The position numbers and the translations under genes are program-made. The notes beneath the pieces were generated by a model. The model was not told where the DNA came from and ran no database searches. It saw only the letters and a list, made by a program, of their open reading frames with translations. A stretch of DNA of 43,671 bases from a bacterium. GTDB taxonomy: Bacteria; Planctomycetota; Phycisphaerae; Phycisphaerales; SM1A02. The DNA lies in assembly GCA_029977865.1 (NCBI GenBank), contig JAPOKA010000022.1, forward strand, positions 1-43,671. The letters run 5' to 3'. Shown here piece after piece: positions 1 to 8,795 of this stretch (positions within the stretch are counted from its first letter, which is position 1; each line of letters starts with the position of its first letter).

Positions 1-480
1 GGCCTTCTCGAGCTCGCTCTCGCGGGCGCTGCGCTTGATCTCGAGGTTCTGCTCGGCGGCGATCAGGTCGCTTTGAGAGTTCTTGACCTTGTCCTCCGCA
101 TCGAGGATCCGCTGCTTGATGTCCTCGTCGGCGATCCGCACCAGCACCTCTCCGGCGCTGACCTGACGGCCCTCGTCGACGATCTCGGTGATCACCGCGC
201 GGCTCTCGAGCTTGTTGCGGATCTCGACCTGCCGCACCGCGGCAAGTTCGCCGCTGACGGGAATCACGATGTTGAAGCTGCCCCGTTCGACGAGGTGGAT
301 GTCCTTGCCCGCACCGGCGACGCTTTCTGCCGGGGTGAAGGCGAGGCTTCCGACCCACGCCACCGCCGCGACCACCGCCACCACGCCGAAGGTCCGCAGC
401 CAGGGGAAGCCCGCCGAACGCGGGCCGGCGCGATGGTTGGCATTGGTGGCGACGGGCGAAGTGGTGGGGGCTGCAGTCAT
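1..480 (-). CDS. HlyD-family efflux periplasmic adaptor, N-terminal 160 residues (cut by left edge)
   Basis: I translated this directly. The frame starts at the ATG at 480-478 and stays open to base 1, so only the first 160 residues are present. A short cytoplasmic N-terminus is followed by one hydrophobic anchor helix (about residues 28-44). Next comes a segment of the membrane-fusion-protein type, in which 'VSGELAAVRQVEIRNK' and 'VDEGRQVSAGEVLVRI' are the first half of a biotinyl-lipoyl-like domain, and then the start of a charged coiled-coil hairpin. Such adaptors bridge an inner-membrane pump and a TolC channel. It lies downstream of the TolC-like gene on the same strand (196-bp gap), so the two probably form one efflux operon whose pump, often an ABC transporter of MacB type, would lie beyond the left edge. 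The substrate cannot be inferred. No strong ribosome binding site is visible. Confidence 0.85.
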   Translation of the reverse strand, partial: MTAAPTTSPVATNANHRAGPRSAGFPWLRTFGVVAVVAAVAWVGSLAFTPAESVAGAGKDIHLVERGSFNIVIPVSGELAAVRQVEIRNKLESRAVITEIVDEGRQVSAGEVLVRIADEDIKQRILDAEDKVKNSQSDLIAAEQNLEIKRSARESELEKA

Positions 481-676
481 CGGGGACTCGAAAGACGGAG
501 GGGGCGGTGTTTCCGCAGTCCCCACGGTAGGGGCGTTTCGGCGGTCGGAAGGGTCGGAGTCGAGAAAGGACGCAAAGCGCAGCGGGCCGAGGGCGGTTCT
601 GGAGCGTCGGGGCACCGGATTCCTCGACCGGCGTGGATCCTTTCGGACGAGCCGATCGACCGCGACGGGCGAACTT

Positions 677-2674
677 CTACCGGGCGGGTCCGGTCTGGGT
701 TGCTTCGGGCACCACCACCGGCTCGACCGCGGGAGCGTTGGGATCGGGGGTCGGAAGCGACTCGTCGCGCACCGGAAAGTCGCCGTCGACACCCTCGGCG
801 CCGGGAATCGTCTGCATTCCCGATTCGGGGGTCATGCCGCCAAGGTCGGGTGCGGCGCCGGGCAGATCCTCGGGCAGCGTGCCGATCACCTCGGCGCCGA
901 CGAGGCCGCTGATCGGCAGGAACATGCCCTCGGGCGAGACCCTGAACTGACCGGTGGTGAGCAGGTAGTCGAGGATCGAGATCTGCAGGTCGGCCTGGGC
1001 GCGGTCGCGCTGGTCCTCGGCCTGCCGGCGCTGGTCGAGGGCTTCGGTGCGATCGCGGGCGCTGGCGCGATCGGGCGCCGCGGCGATCGAGGCCTCGCGG
1101 TTCATGGCGATCGCCACGTTCTGCTCCTGCAGCAGCAGGCTGAAGCGGTTCAGCTCGATCGCGCGCAGCGAACTTCGCACCTCGACCGCGGCATCGTCGC
1201 GGGCGAGACGCTCGTCGCGGATCTCCTGCTCGTAGCGGATCTGCGACTCGCGATATCGAGCCCGTTCGATGGTGCGGTCAAGCGCCCATCCGAAGGAGGC
1301 TCCGGCGCGGTAGATGCCGTCGTTGGGCCGAACGTTGAGTCCGGCCGCGGTTCCGAACCGCTCCACGGTGGGAATGACGCCGGCGAGGTTGACGTCGAGG
1401 TCGGGCAGCAGTTCGTTCGAGGCCACATCCACGCGGCGGCGGGCGTCCTCCACGCGATCGGCGATCGTCTGCAGGTCGAGGCGGTACTCCATCGCCTCGC
1501 GGACCGCTTCCGAGGCGAGCACCGCGGGCAATGGCAGTTCGAGCTTGACCGGGACGATCACCACCGGCTGGGTGGGATCCATCCCGATCCGGACCTTGTA
1601 GTTGTCGACCGCCACGCGGTAGCGCTCCTCGAGCCCGGCGAGGCGGTTGACCGCGAAGAGGGTGTTCTGCTTGGCGAGGTCGGCCTGGAACGCGGGTTGG
1701 CGACCGGCTCGCACCAGGGCGTCCTCGCGCTGATCGACCTGTCGCGAACTCACCACCTGACGCTGGGCGTTGGCGATCTCCTGCTGCTGCAGGACCAGTT
1801 CGAGATAGCCCCGGATCAGCGAGAAGCAGAAGTCGCGTCGGAACTGCTCGAAGGTGCGGGCTGCGTAGATGAGGTCGCGGCTTCGCTGGATGAGCTCTTC
1901 GCGGGCGGTGAGGCCGGCGCCGCGGAGGAACGGGATGTTGGCCTGCAGGATCACATCGGCACCCTGCGTGGTGCCGTCCTGGGTGAAGAACCCGTCGACC
2001 TGGCGGGTCATGTCCACCACCAGCCGCGCCGAGACCTCGCCGCCGTAGGGAAGCCGCTGGGTCAGGCCGAGATCGTTGGAGACGTTGAGCGTGCGGGCGA
2101 AGCGCCCGTCCTGTCCCAGCGCCGCGAACTCGGCGCTGGTGATGTCGAAGGGCCGGGGCTCCCAGCGGTGCTGCTCGATGATGAGCTGCAGCGCGACGAT
2201 GATGTAGTTCTCCTCCGCGTTGAGGTACTCGACCGCGTTGTCGAGGGCGTAGCGAAGCGCGCGGGGCAGGTCGAGCTGAATCGACTCGGCGGGAGGCATG
2301 CCGGCGGCCTGGATCCTCGCGGCGGCCGCTTCGAGGGTCTCCTCCCGCGGCGGCTGCGGGGTGAACTCAAGCTGGCTCGCGGCGGGGTTGCGGGTCGGCG
2401 GCCGGTAGCGCTCTGGATAGTCGGCCGGAAAGGGATCGCCTTCGTAGAGCCCGTCGGTCCGAAGTCGCGGCGCGATGGTGCCCCCGCCGACGTCGTCTGC
2501 CGCGGAGAGCAGCGTCGCTTCGGTGCGGCGGTCGATGGCCCGCAGCGGGCTCTCGCAACCGGGGAACAGCACCGAAAGCGCCAACGCCGAGGCGAGGGTC
2601 GCGAGGGTTCGAGATGGACGCAGCAGGTGACTCACGCGAGGGGTCCGACCGCGGCCGTGCGGCCGGTGATGCAT
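677..2674 (-). CDS. TolC-like outer membrane efflux lipoprotein
   Basis: The product has 665 residues. The N-terminus is basic, followed by a hydrophobic stretch ending in 'LSVLFPGC', a loose lipobox, so the protein is probably a lipoprotein of the outer membrane. Two long helical repeats (about residues 130-340 and 350-590), rich in Arg/Glu/Gln heptads with segments such as 'LVLQQQEIANAQRQV' and 'RAQADLQISILDYLLTTGQ', match the outer membrane efflux protein (OEP/TolC) family. It would form the exit duct of a tripartite efflux or type I secretion pump with the HlyD protein encoded just downstream. At 665 residues it is longer than classical TolC, because of an N-terminal linker and an acidic, Pro-rich C-terminal tail. 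The ATG at 2674 has AGGA 11 bases upstream; a GTG at 2635 is an alternative start. It is transcribed divergently from the GH35-like gene, with 71 bp between. Confidence 0.87.
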   Translation of the reverse strand: MHHRPHGRGRTPRVSHLLRPSRTLATLASALALSVLFPGCESPLRAIDRRTEATLLSAADDVGGGTIAPRLRTDGLYEGDPFPADYPERYRPPTRNPAASQLEFTPQPPREETLEAAAARIQAAGMPPAESIQLDLPRALRYALDNAVEYLNAEENYIIVALQLIIEQHRWEPRPFDITSAEFAALGQDGRFARTLNVSNDLGLTQRLPYGGEVSARLVVDMTRQVDGFFTQDGTTQGADVILQANIPFLRGAGLTAREELIQRSRDLIYAARTFEQFRRDFCFSLIRGYLELVLQQQEIANAQRQVVSSRQVDQREDALVRAGRQPAFQADLAKQNTLFAVNRLAGLEERYRVAVDNYKVRIGMDPTQPVVIVPVKLELPLPAVLASEAVREAMEYRLDLQTIADRVEDARRRVDVASNELLPDLDVNLAGVIPTVERFGTAAGLNVRPNDGIYRAGASFGWALDRTIERARYRESQIRYEQEIRDERLARDDAAVEVRSSLRAIELNRFSLLLQEQNVAIAMNREASIAAAPDRASARDRTEALDQRRQAEDQRDRAQADLQISILDYLLTTGQFRVSPEGMFLPISGLVGAEVIGTLPEDLPGAAPDLGGMTPESGMQTIPGAEGVDGDFPVRDESLPTPDPNAPAVEPVVVPEATQTGPAR

Positions 2675-2745
2675 GCAACCGCCGGTCCTTTGCCGGGTTT
2701 CGGTGATTCTGCAACCATAACGGCTTCGTTTCGCCGCCGCCGTGA

Positions 2746-5562
2746 ATGGGGAAGCCGGATTCGATGCCCAGCGTGACCTTGGATGGACAGAGTCTCTTCG
2801 TGAAGGCCCGCCGGGCGTGGTTGATCGGCGGTGGGTTCGAGTATTCCCTCTGCGAACCCGAAGCCTGGGGCGATCGACTCGACCAGCTTCGTCGCGCGGG
2901 GGCCAACACCGTCGTCACGTCGGCACCCTGGTGCGTGCATGAGCCGCGACCGGGGCGATTCTGCTTCGAGGGCCGCGCAGACCTGCAGCGGTTCATCGAG
3001 CTCTGCGGCGAGCGTCAGTTGTGGGTGATCCTCCGCATCGGGCCCTCGGTGGGCGAGCCCTTCGATGGTGGCGGCATTCCCGCCTGGGTCGCCGAATCGG
3101 GGCCGGCACGCCTGCGGGAGTCGGATCCGGGCTTCCTCGAGCGGGTCGCGGCGGTCTATCGCGAGGTTCTCGGACGTGTGAGCGATCTGCAGGCGACCCA
3201 GTCATTGTCCAAGGGGCGTCGGCAGGTTGGGCCGGTGGTGGCGATCGAGATCGAGCACCGCTGGTTCTGCGCCAACGACGAGCAGGCCGACCGCTACCTC
3301 ACCGAACTGGTTCGCTACGCGAGAGAGTGCGGGGCCAAGGTGCCGCTGCTCACCACCAGCGGCGCCTGGCAGCCCATCGAGGGTGCGGTCGAATGCTGGG
3401 AAGGCCACTCCGAACTGCTCGCGAACCTGCGGCAGTTGCGGACCCTGCAGGATCAGCATCCGCGGCTCGCGTTCGTGCGCGATCCAGCTGCGGTCTCGGT
3501 CTGGGGCGGCGATTCGAAGTCGGAGTCGAATGCGTTGGCGGCTCTGCCGCGGCACCTCGCAGCGACCCTCGCCGCCGGCGCGATGCCGTTGCTCGGCGAT
3601 GCGGTGGGCGGAGTGCATGTCGATCGCACCGCCGGACGCCGCAGCGACTCGGGAAGTGGCGGCGCGGTGGGATTCCTCGCCACCATGGAGCCCCGCGGCT
3701 CCCTCATCGACGTCTTCGGTCGGCTTCGTCCGGAGTCCGCGGCTGTGCGGCGGCTGCTGAACTTCGCGTCTGCCTTCGGCCACGTGTTCGCGGATGCCGA
3801 GCCCGATCGCCAACCGGTCGCGGTCGATCCGGATCCTGCACGCGATACCTCCTCGCGCAAGGGGACTCGTCCGGCCTCGGTGGTGGCGGTGCGGGGCCCC
3901 GGCGGCACCGTGGTCTTCGCCTTCGCGCCCAACCCCGACGACCGCCGCATGCAACTGGTCCTCGAGGATGGTCGGGTGCTGCCAGTCGATCTCGGTTCCG
4001 CCGAGGTCGGATGGTTCGTGAAGGACGTGGATCTCCGCGGTCAGGGCAACCTCGACTACTCGACGCTGTCGGTGTTCTCGATCCTGCGGCGGAAGATGCT
4101 GGTGCTCTTCGGCCCGGCGGGATCGGAGGGCAGTCTCTCGATCAGCGGTTCACCGCTTGATGTCAAGGTGCCCGGCGAGGGCCGTCCGCCCCTGGTCGCG
4201 GAGCATCGCGGCCTGACCGTGGTGGTGCTCAACGAGGCCCAATCCCTCGCCGCGGTGCCGGATGGACCGCTGCTTCGAGTCGGCGTCGAGTCGATCGATC
4301 GCGATGGCGCTGCGATCCCCGCGGCAGGGTTCCGCGAGCACTGGTCGATCGCGCTCGATGGAACCGTCGAGCGGACCGCCATCACCAAGAAGAGGACCCG
4401 CAGAAGTCCGGTGCGCATGGGCACGTGGAGGATGCTCGACGATCCAACGCTCCGCGACGGAAGCAGCCATCGCTTCGCGAGCATCGACGGCCCCTGCTCG
4501 CTGCGGCAGTGCGGGGTGGCCGCTGGGTACGGCTGGTATCGGATCTCGTGGAAGCAGGCCAAGGCCGCGAAGACGCGGCTCGATCTCCCCTTCGCGGGCG
4601 ATCGAATGCGCGTTCACCTCGACGGCGAGCTGCTGGGTGTCTTCGGGGAAGGGCCCGGCGCCGCGGCGCTGCCGATCGAAGTGCGGATTGCGGCCGGACC
4701 CCACCGACTTGTCGTGCTCGCTGAACACCTCGGCCGCGGTGCGGACGGTCTCGCCGGCGAGGCTCGCACGGGGCTTCTGGGCGGAGTGGTGGAGGTCGCG
4801 CCGATTGCGGGAGTGAAGGTCACCCATGGCGAGGTGCCGCCGATCGATCCCTTCCGGCTTCGCGGCTTCCTGCCGGGACTGATCCGCGGCACGCCGCCGC
4901 CGGAAGAGGGCGTCCGCATTCACTGGACGTGGCGGCGAAAGCCTCCGCTTCACCTCGAACTCGGCCGTTGGCCGCTGCCTTCGATGGTGTTCCTCAATGG
5001 AGCGGCACTCGCGCGAGTCGAGGGTGATGCGTCGACCCGCACCGTGCTGCGGTTGCCTTCCGAGGGCGCTGCGAGCGTCAAGCCCGGCGGCAACGAAGTC
5101 CTCGTGGTGCCCGACGAGGATCGGCCGCTGGCGCAGGTGGGCGATCTCAAGGCCCTCCTCAAGGGAATCCGCATCGACGAGGTCCGCCGCGAGCTTGGCG
5201 GCGAGCAAGGCTGGGGCTTTGCTCGATGGGCGACCGCCGAGGAAGTCTGCGAACAGCTGGGTTGGACCGACGCGGTTCGGGGCGGCGGTGGAGGACCGGC
5301 GTGGTTCCGCACCGAACTGACCGTCTCCGCCAACGCCTCGGCATCAGACCTGAGCATCGACCTCGGCTCGATGAGCAAGGGAGAGGTCTTCCTCGACGGC
5401 CAGCCGCTCGGTCGCTACTTCGCCAAGGCAGACGGCAAGCCGGTGGGGCCGGCGAGCCTGCCGCTGCCGGCCTCGAGGCTCCGTCCGGGAAGCACCCAGA
5501 CCCTCGCCATCTTCGACGAGCAGGGAAACCCACCCTCCTCGATCCGGATCGGTCTCGCTTGA
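2746..5562 (+). CDS. Glycoside hydrolase family 35-like protein, active site altered
   Basis: The product has 938 residues and no signal peptide, so it is probably cytoplasmic. The first 260 residues follow the GH35 beta-galactosidase barrel: 'WGDRLDQLRRAGANTV', 'PWCVHEPRPGRFCFEG' and 'VILRIGPSVGEPFDGGGIP' are recognisable. The acid/base strand of GH35 (consensus V-E-N-E-Y) reads I167-E168-I169-E170-H171, keeping the Glu but losing the Asn. The strand expected to carry the nucleophile (consensus M-E-F-W...W-G) reads as F243-V-R-D-P-A-A-V-S-V-W-G, with no Glu at the aligned position. The C-terminus (about 820-938) is a jelly-roll as in GH35 enzymes, with 'WFRTELTV' and 'GEVFLDGQPLGRYF'. I infer a GH35 fold with doubtful hydrolase activity; a role in binding or a shifted catalytic Asp (D246) is possible. 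The ATG at 2764 is an alternative start. Confidence 0.75.
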   Translation: MGKPDSMPSVTLDGQSLFVKARRAWLIGGGFEYSLCEPEAWGDRLDQLRRAGANTVVTSAPWCVHEPRPGRFCFEGRADLQRFIELCGERQLWVILRIGPSVGEPFDGGGIPAWVAESGPARLRESDPGFLERVAAVYREVLGRVSDLQATQSLSKGRRQVGPVVAIEIEHRWFCANDEQADRYLTELVRYARECGAKVPLLTTSGAWQPIEGAVECWEGHSELLANLRQLRTLQDQHPRLAFVRDPAAVSVWGGDSKSESNALAALPRHLAATLAAGAMPLLGDAVGGVHVDRTAGRRSDSGSGGAVGFLATMEPRGSLIDVFGRLRPESAAVRRLLNFASAFGHVFADAEPDRQPVAVDPDPARDTSSRKGTRPASVVAVRGPGGTVVFAFAPNPDDRRMQLVLEDGRVLPVDLGSAEVGWFVKDVDLRGQGNLDYSTLSVFSILRRKMLVLFGPAGSEGSLSISGSPLDVKVPGEGRPPLVAEHRGLTVVVLNEAQSLAAVPDGPLLRVGVESIDRDGAAIPAAGFREHWSIALDGTVERTAITKKRTRRSPVRMGTWRMLDDPTLRDGSSHRFASIDGPCSLRQCGVAAGYGWYRISWKQAKAAKTRLDLPFAGDRMRVHLDGELLGVFGEGPGAAALPIEVRIAAGPHRLVVLAEHLGRGADGLAGEARTGLLGGVVEVAPIAGVKVTHGEVPPIDPFRLRGFLPGLIRGTPPPEEGVRIHWTWRRKPPLHLELGRWPLPSMVFLNGAALARVEGDASTRTVLRLPSEGAASVKPGGNEVLVVPDEDRPLAQVGDLKALLKGIRIDEVRRELGGEQGWGFARWATAEEVCEQLGWTDAVRGGGGGPAWFRTELTVSANASASDLSIDLGSMSKGEVFLDGQPLGRYFAKADGKPVGPASLPLPASRLRPGSTQTLAIFDEQGNPPSSIRIGLA

Positions 5563-5569
5563 ACGCGGT

Positions 5570-5605
5570 GTCGGGGCCGCCTTCGGGGACCGACTTCCGA
5601 TTTTT
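5570..5605 (+). terminator. Probable intrinsic terminator of the GH35-like gene
   Basis: Seven bases after the stop codon, GTCGG (5570-5574) pairs with CCGAC (5590-5594). Inner CC/GG pairs close on a TTC loop with small bulges. Six bases later comes a run of five T (5601-5605), rare in such GC-rich DNA. Confidence 0.55.
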
Positions 5606-5824
5606 CCGCCTCCCCAACCGATGGCACGGCGAAGGCTTCGGTCCGACGGTGTCGATCGGTACCATCGCCACGCGGGGTCCGACCACCGGCGGCACGGCGG
5701 ATTCAGAGTCCCGCACTGCCGACACGAGTCCGGAGGCCACGCCGCAATCGGCGGCGGGGAGGTTCTTCCTGCAGCGCGAGGTCTCCGACGCCCCACCGAC
5801 CTGCCCGTTCCGCGACCGAGCCCG

Positions 5825-6718
5825 ATGACCCATACGACTTCAGACTCACTCATTCGTCGTGAACGATCGCCGAGCGGCCTCGAGACCCTCTGGCTTCCGC
5901 CATCGCCCACGAACCCCCGTGGTGGCGTGGTCGTGCTCGATCGCTGGCTGGTCTCCGAACTCGATCGCGCCCTCGCGTCCGTGGCGGCCGATCCGCCGTC
6001 GGGGCTCGTGCTCGCAAGCGCCAGCCCGCGAGTCTTCGTGGCCGGTGCCGATCTGGCCGAGATCGATGCGCTCGACGACGCCGGGCTCGAGGACTACCTC
6101 GCCCAAGGCGCCGCTTGCTTTCGCCGCCTGCTCGACCTGCCCTGCCCCACCGCCGCGGTGATCCACGGCGCCGCCCTCGGAGGCGGGCTCGAGCTCGCGC
6201 TCTTCTGCGATGGCCTGGGCTTCCTGGCGACCGCCGAGGGCGCAAAGCCCTATCTCGTGGGGCTGCCGGAAGCATCGCTGGGGATCTGCCCTGGTTGGGG
6301 CGGCACGCAGACGCTTCCGGCGCGGATCGAGCCGTCGCTGGCGATCGCCCGCACCGCCAGCGGAACTCCGTGGAAGAGCCATGAACTTCCCGCGGGACTC
6401 GCCGACTTCTCCGCGGCAAGCCTCGAGGAATTGCACACCGCTGCGGCGGAGTGGATCGCGGCGCATCCGGAAGCGCCTTCGCGGCGGCCGCGAGCGTTGG
6501 GGGCCGGCGAACGCGAAACGATCGAGGCGGCGATCGCGGCTGCCGGCCTTTCCTCATGCGAGCCGCTGACGCCGCCGGCCGCGGTGGTCGCGGCGGTCCG
6601 CGCAGGGGTGGCGGGCGGTTTCGACGCCGGACTGCGCGAGGAGCGAGCCCGCCTGATCGAGTTGAGGACCACCGAGCCCACCCGCGCGAGGATCCGCGCC
6701 TTCCTGAACAAGAGTTGA
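5825..6718 (+). CDS. Enoyl-CoA hydratase/isomerase (crotonase) family protein
   Basis: The product has 297 residues. Both oxyanion-hole segments of the crotonase fold are present: 'RVFVAGADLAEI' and 'HGAALGGGLELAL'. The two hydratase glutamates are found at the expected places, E123 in 'GGGLEL' and E149 in 'GLPEASLGI', and 'PGWGGTQTLPARI' follows as in true enoyl-CoA hydratases. It should hydrate trans-2-enoyl-CoA in beta-oxidation or branched-chain acid breakdown. It resembles the N-terminal module of the FadB/FadJ fusion but has no 3-hydroxyacyl-CoA dehydrogenase domain. I chose the ATG at 5825 because the family alignment begins shortly after it and the upstream extension in this frame is unrelated. 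There is no clear ribosome binding site. The acyl-CoA dehydrogenase gene follows after 56 bp, making a functional pair. Confidence 0.85.
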   Translation: MTHTTSDSLIRRERSPSGLETLWLPPSPTNPRGGVVVLDRWLVSELDRALASVAADPPSGLVLASASPRVFVAGADLAEIDALDDAGLEDYLAQGAACFRRLLDLPCPTAAVIHGAALGGGLELALFCDGLGFLATAEGAKPYLVGLPEASLGICPGWGGTQTLPARIEPSLAIARTASGTPWKSHELPAGLADFSAASLEELHTAAAEWIAAHPEAPSRRPRALGAGERETIEAAIAAAGLSSCEPLTPPAAVVAAVRAGVAGGFDAGLREERARLIELRTTEPTRARIRAFLNKS

Positions 6719-6774
6719 GCCCCGCCCACGGTTCCCGCCATCGACGCGGCGCCGCACCGATCGGAGTCTGATCC

Positions 6775-8733
6775 ATGACTGCATCCACCAATCCCAGCAA
6801 TCTCGACCGCGAGCTGCAGAAGCTCTCGGAGAAGGACCGCAAGCAGATCCAGCAGGCGCAGGAGATGCTCGGCCCCGATCCCGACTCGATGGGCCTGGTG
6901 AAGAACTACTTCTGGGGCCGCTTCCGGCGCGACCTGCTGCTGCCGCATCCGGAGCCCTCCGCCGAGGAGACCGCCCGCTGCGACCAGCTGCTCGCGGCGC
7001 TCGACACCTATCTCCGCGAGGAGCACCCGGCGCACGAGATCGACCAGAAGCAGGAGATCCCCGACTGGGTGGTCGGCAAGCTCTTCGAGCTCGGCGTGCT
7101 GGGCATGACGATCCCGAGGGAGTTCGGCGGCGGCGGCTTCGGCATCACCAGCTACAACCGCGCCCTCGAGCGGATCGGCCGCAGCTGCGGATCGACCGCG
7201 GTCATCGTCTCGGCGCACCAGTCGATCGGCTGCAAGGCGGTGATGCTCTTCGGCAACGACGAGCAGAAGCGCCGCTACCTGCCGCGGATGGCGAAGGACA
7301 CCCTGAGCGCGTTCTGCCTCTCCGAGCCCAACGTCGGCTGCGACGCGGGCGGGCAGGAGACCCGCTGCGAGCTCTCCGCCGACGGCACCCACTACATCCT
7401 CAACGGCGAGAAGAAGTGGGCCACCTCGGGCGCCCTCTCCGGACTCTTCACGGTGATGGCGAAGCAGCGAGTCAAGGATCCGAAGACCGGCAAGGAGAAG
7501 GACGCGGTCACCGCGCTCATCTGCACGCCGGACATGGAGGGCGTCGACATCTTCAGCCGCAACCGCTCCAAGTGCGGCATCCGCGGCACCTGGCAGGCCC
7601 GCATCCGCCTGACCAACGTGAAGGTGCCCAAGGCGAATCTCCTGCACAAGGAAGGCAAGGGCCTCAACGTCGCCCTGACCTGCCTGAACTACGGGCGCTG
7701 CACGCTTTCGGCGGGCATGCTCGGCGGCGCGACCTACTCGCTCGAGCAGGCCGCGAAGTGGGCGCAGTACCGCCACCAGTTCGAGCGGCCGCTCGCGGAG
7801 TTCGGGCAGGTGCAGGAGAAGCTCGCCCGCATGGACGCCTACGTCTACGCGATGGACGCGATGCTCTACCTCACCACCGCGTTCCTCGATCGCCACGACG
7901 AGGACATCATGCTCGAGACCGCGATGTGCAAGGTCTTCTGCTCGGAGATGGGCTACCGCACCGTCAACGACTGCCTGCAGATCATGGGCGGCGAGAGCTA
8001 CATGACCGAGAACCACGTCGAGCGGATCTGGCGCGACAGCCGCATCAACACCATCGTGGAAGGTGCCAACGAGGTGATGCTGCAGTTCCTGTTCGGATAC
8101 GGATCAAAGCAGCTCGGCGAGTGGATGCTCGGCGTGAAGGCCAAGCCCTTCTCGAATCTCGGCGCGGCGATGTCGATCGCGATGCAGCTCTTCCTCGGCA
8201 TTCGTCCGGCGGCGCCGCAGGTCGGGCCGCTGCATGCGAAGCTCTCGGCGCACGGCCAGACGCTCGCGAACCTGATCCGCGAGTTCGCCCACCAGGTGCG
8301 GATGATGTTCAAGGAGCACGAGGAGCGGCTCGTCACCAACCAGCTCATCCAGTCGCGGCTCGCGATGGCGGCGCTGTGGATCCACGCGATCGCCTGCTCG
8401 CTTTCCAAGTGCGATCGTCATCTGCGGCAGGGACTCGACGGCGAAGCCCTGACGCAGGAACTCACCCTGATGGACCATCTCGTGGCGCTCTTCGCCAACG
8501 AGGTTCGGATCGAGCTCGACGGGCTTCGTCAGCACGCCAACCGCACCGTCGAGGCGGCCTCGAGGGGGCTGATCAAGCGGATGGAGGGCTACTCCAACGC
8601 CGGCTACTCGATGCCCGAGCGGAGCCCCGACGCGGCCGCCCGCGGAAAGGGTCGCAGCCCCGATGCCGTCGGCGTTCCGCAGTTCGGATCCGGCACCGCC
8701 TTCAAGGGCAAGCCGGTGGCGAGCGACGCCTGA
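6775..8733 (+). CDS. Acyl-CoA dehydrogenase with C-terminal extension (VLCAD/ACAD9-like)
   Basis: The product has 652 residues, longer than the usual 380-residue acyl-CoA dehydrogenase. The core (about residues 80-450) has the FAD-binding segment 'AFCLSEPNVGCDAGG', the strand 'LNGEKKWATSGALSG', the helix 'YRHQFERPLAEFGQVQEKLARM' region and 'INTIVEGANEVM', in which E429 is at the catalytic-base position of VLCAD-type enzymes. A C-terminal helical extension of about 190 residues resembles the membrane-associating part of very-long-chain enzymes. It oxidises acyl-CoA to 2-enoyl-CoA with FAD, feeding the crotonase encoded just upstream. The start is well supported: GGAG at 6763-6766 is eight bases before the ATG. 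The exact chain-length specificity is not readable from sequence. Confidence 0.9.
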   Translation: MTASTNPSNLDRELQKLSEKDRKQIQQAQEMLGPDPDSMGLVKNYFWGRFRRDLLLPHPEPSAEETARCDQLLAALDTYLREEHPAHEIDQKQEIPDWVVGKLFELGVLGMTIPREFGGGGFGITSYNRALERIGRSCGSTAVIVSAHQSIGCKAVMLFGNDEQKRRYLPRMAKDTLSAFCLSEPNVGCDAGGQETRCELSADGTHYILNGEKKWATSGALSGLFTVMAKQRVKDPKTGKEKDAVTALICTPDMEGVDIFSRNRSKCGIRGTWQARIRLTNVKVPKANLLHKEGKGLNVALTCLNYGRCTLSAGMLGGATYSLEQAAKWAQYRHQFERPLAEFGQVQEKLARMDAYVYAMDAMLYLTTAFLDRHDEDIMLETAMCKVFCSEMGYRTVNDCLQIMGGESYMTENHVERIWRDSRINTIVEGANEVMLQFLFGYGSKQLGEWMLGVKAKPFSNLGAAMSIAMQLFLGIRPAAPQVGPLHAKLSAHGQTLANLIREFAHQVRMMFKEHEERLVTNQLIQSRLAMAALWIHAIACSLSKCDRHLRQGLDGEALTQELTLMDHLVALFANEVRIELDGLRQHANRTVEAASRGLIKRMEGYSNAGYSMPERSPDAAARGKGRSPDAVGVPQFGSGTAFKGKPVASDA

Positions 8734-8795
8734 GTCGAATCGCTACCGTTCCCCGCTTTCGTCGGTTTCCCTTCCGCCTCGTCAGGATCGATCCC

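Noticed and set aside
188-2776. Long open frames on the strand opposite real genes (for example opposite the TolC gene, opposite 27283-30087 and opposite 40471-42474)
   Set aside because: They mirror well-recognised proteins on the other strand, have odd Arg/Asp/His/Val-rich composition and match no family. In DNA of this GC content stop codons are rare in shadow frames.
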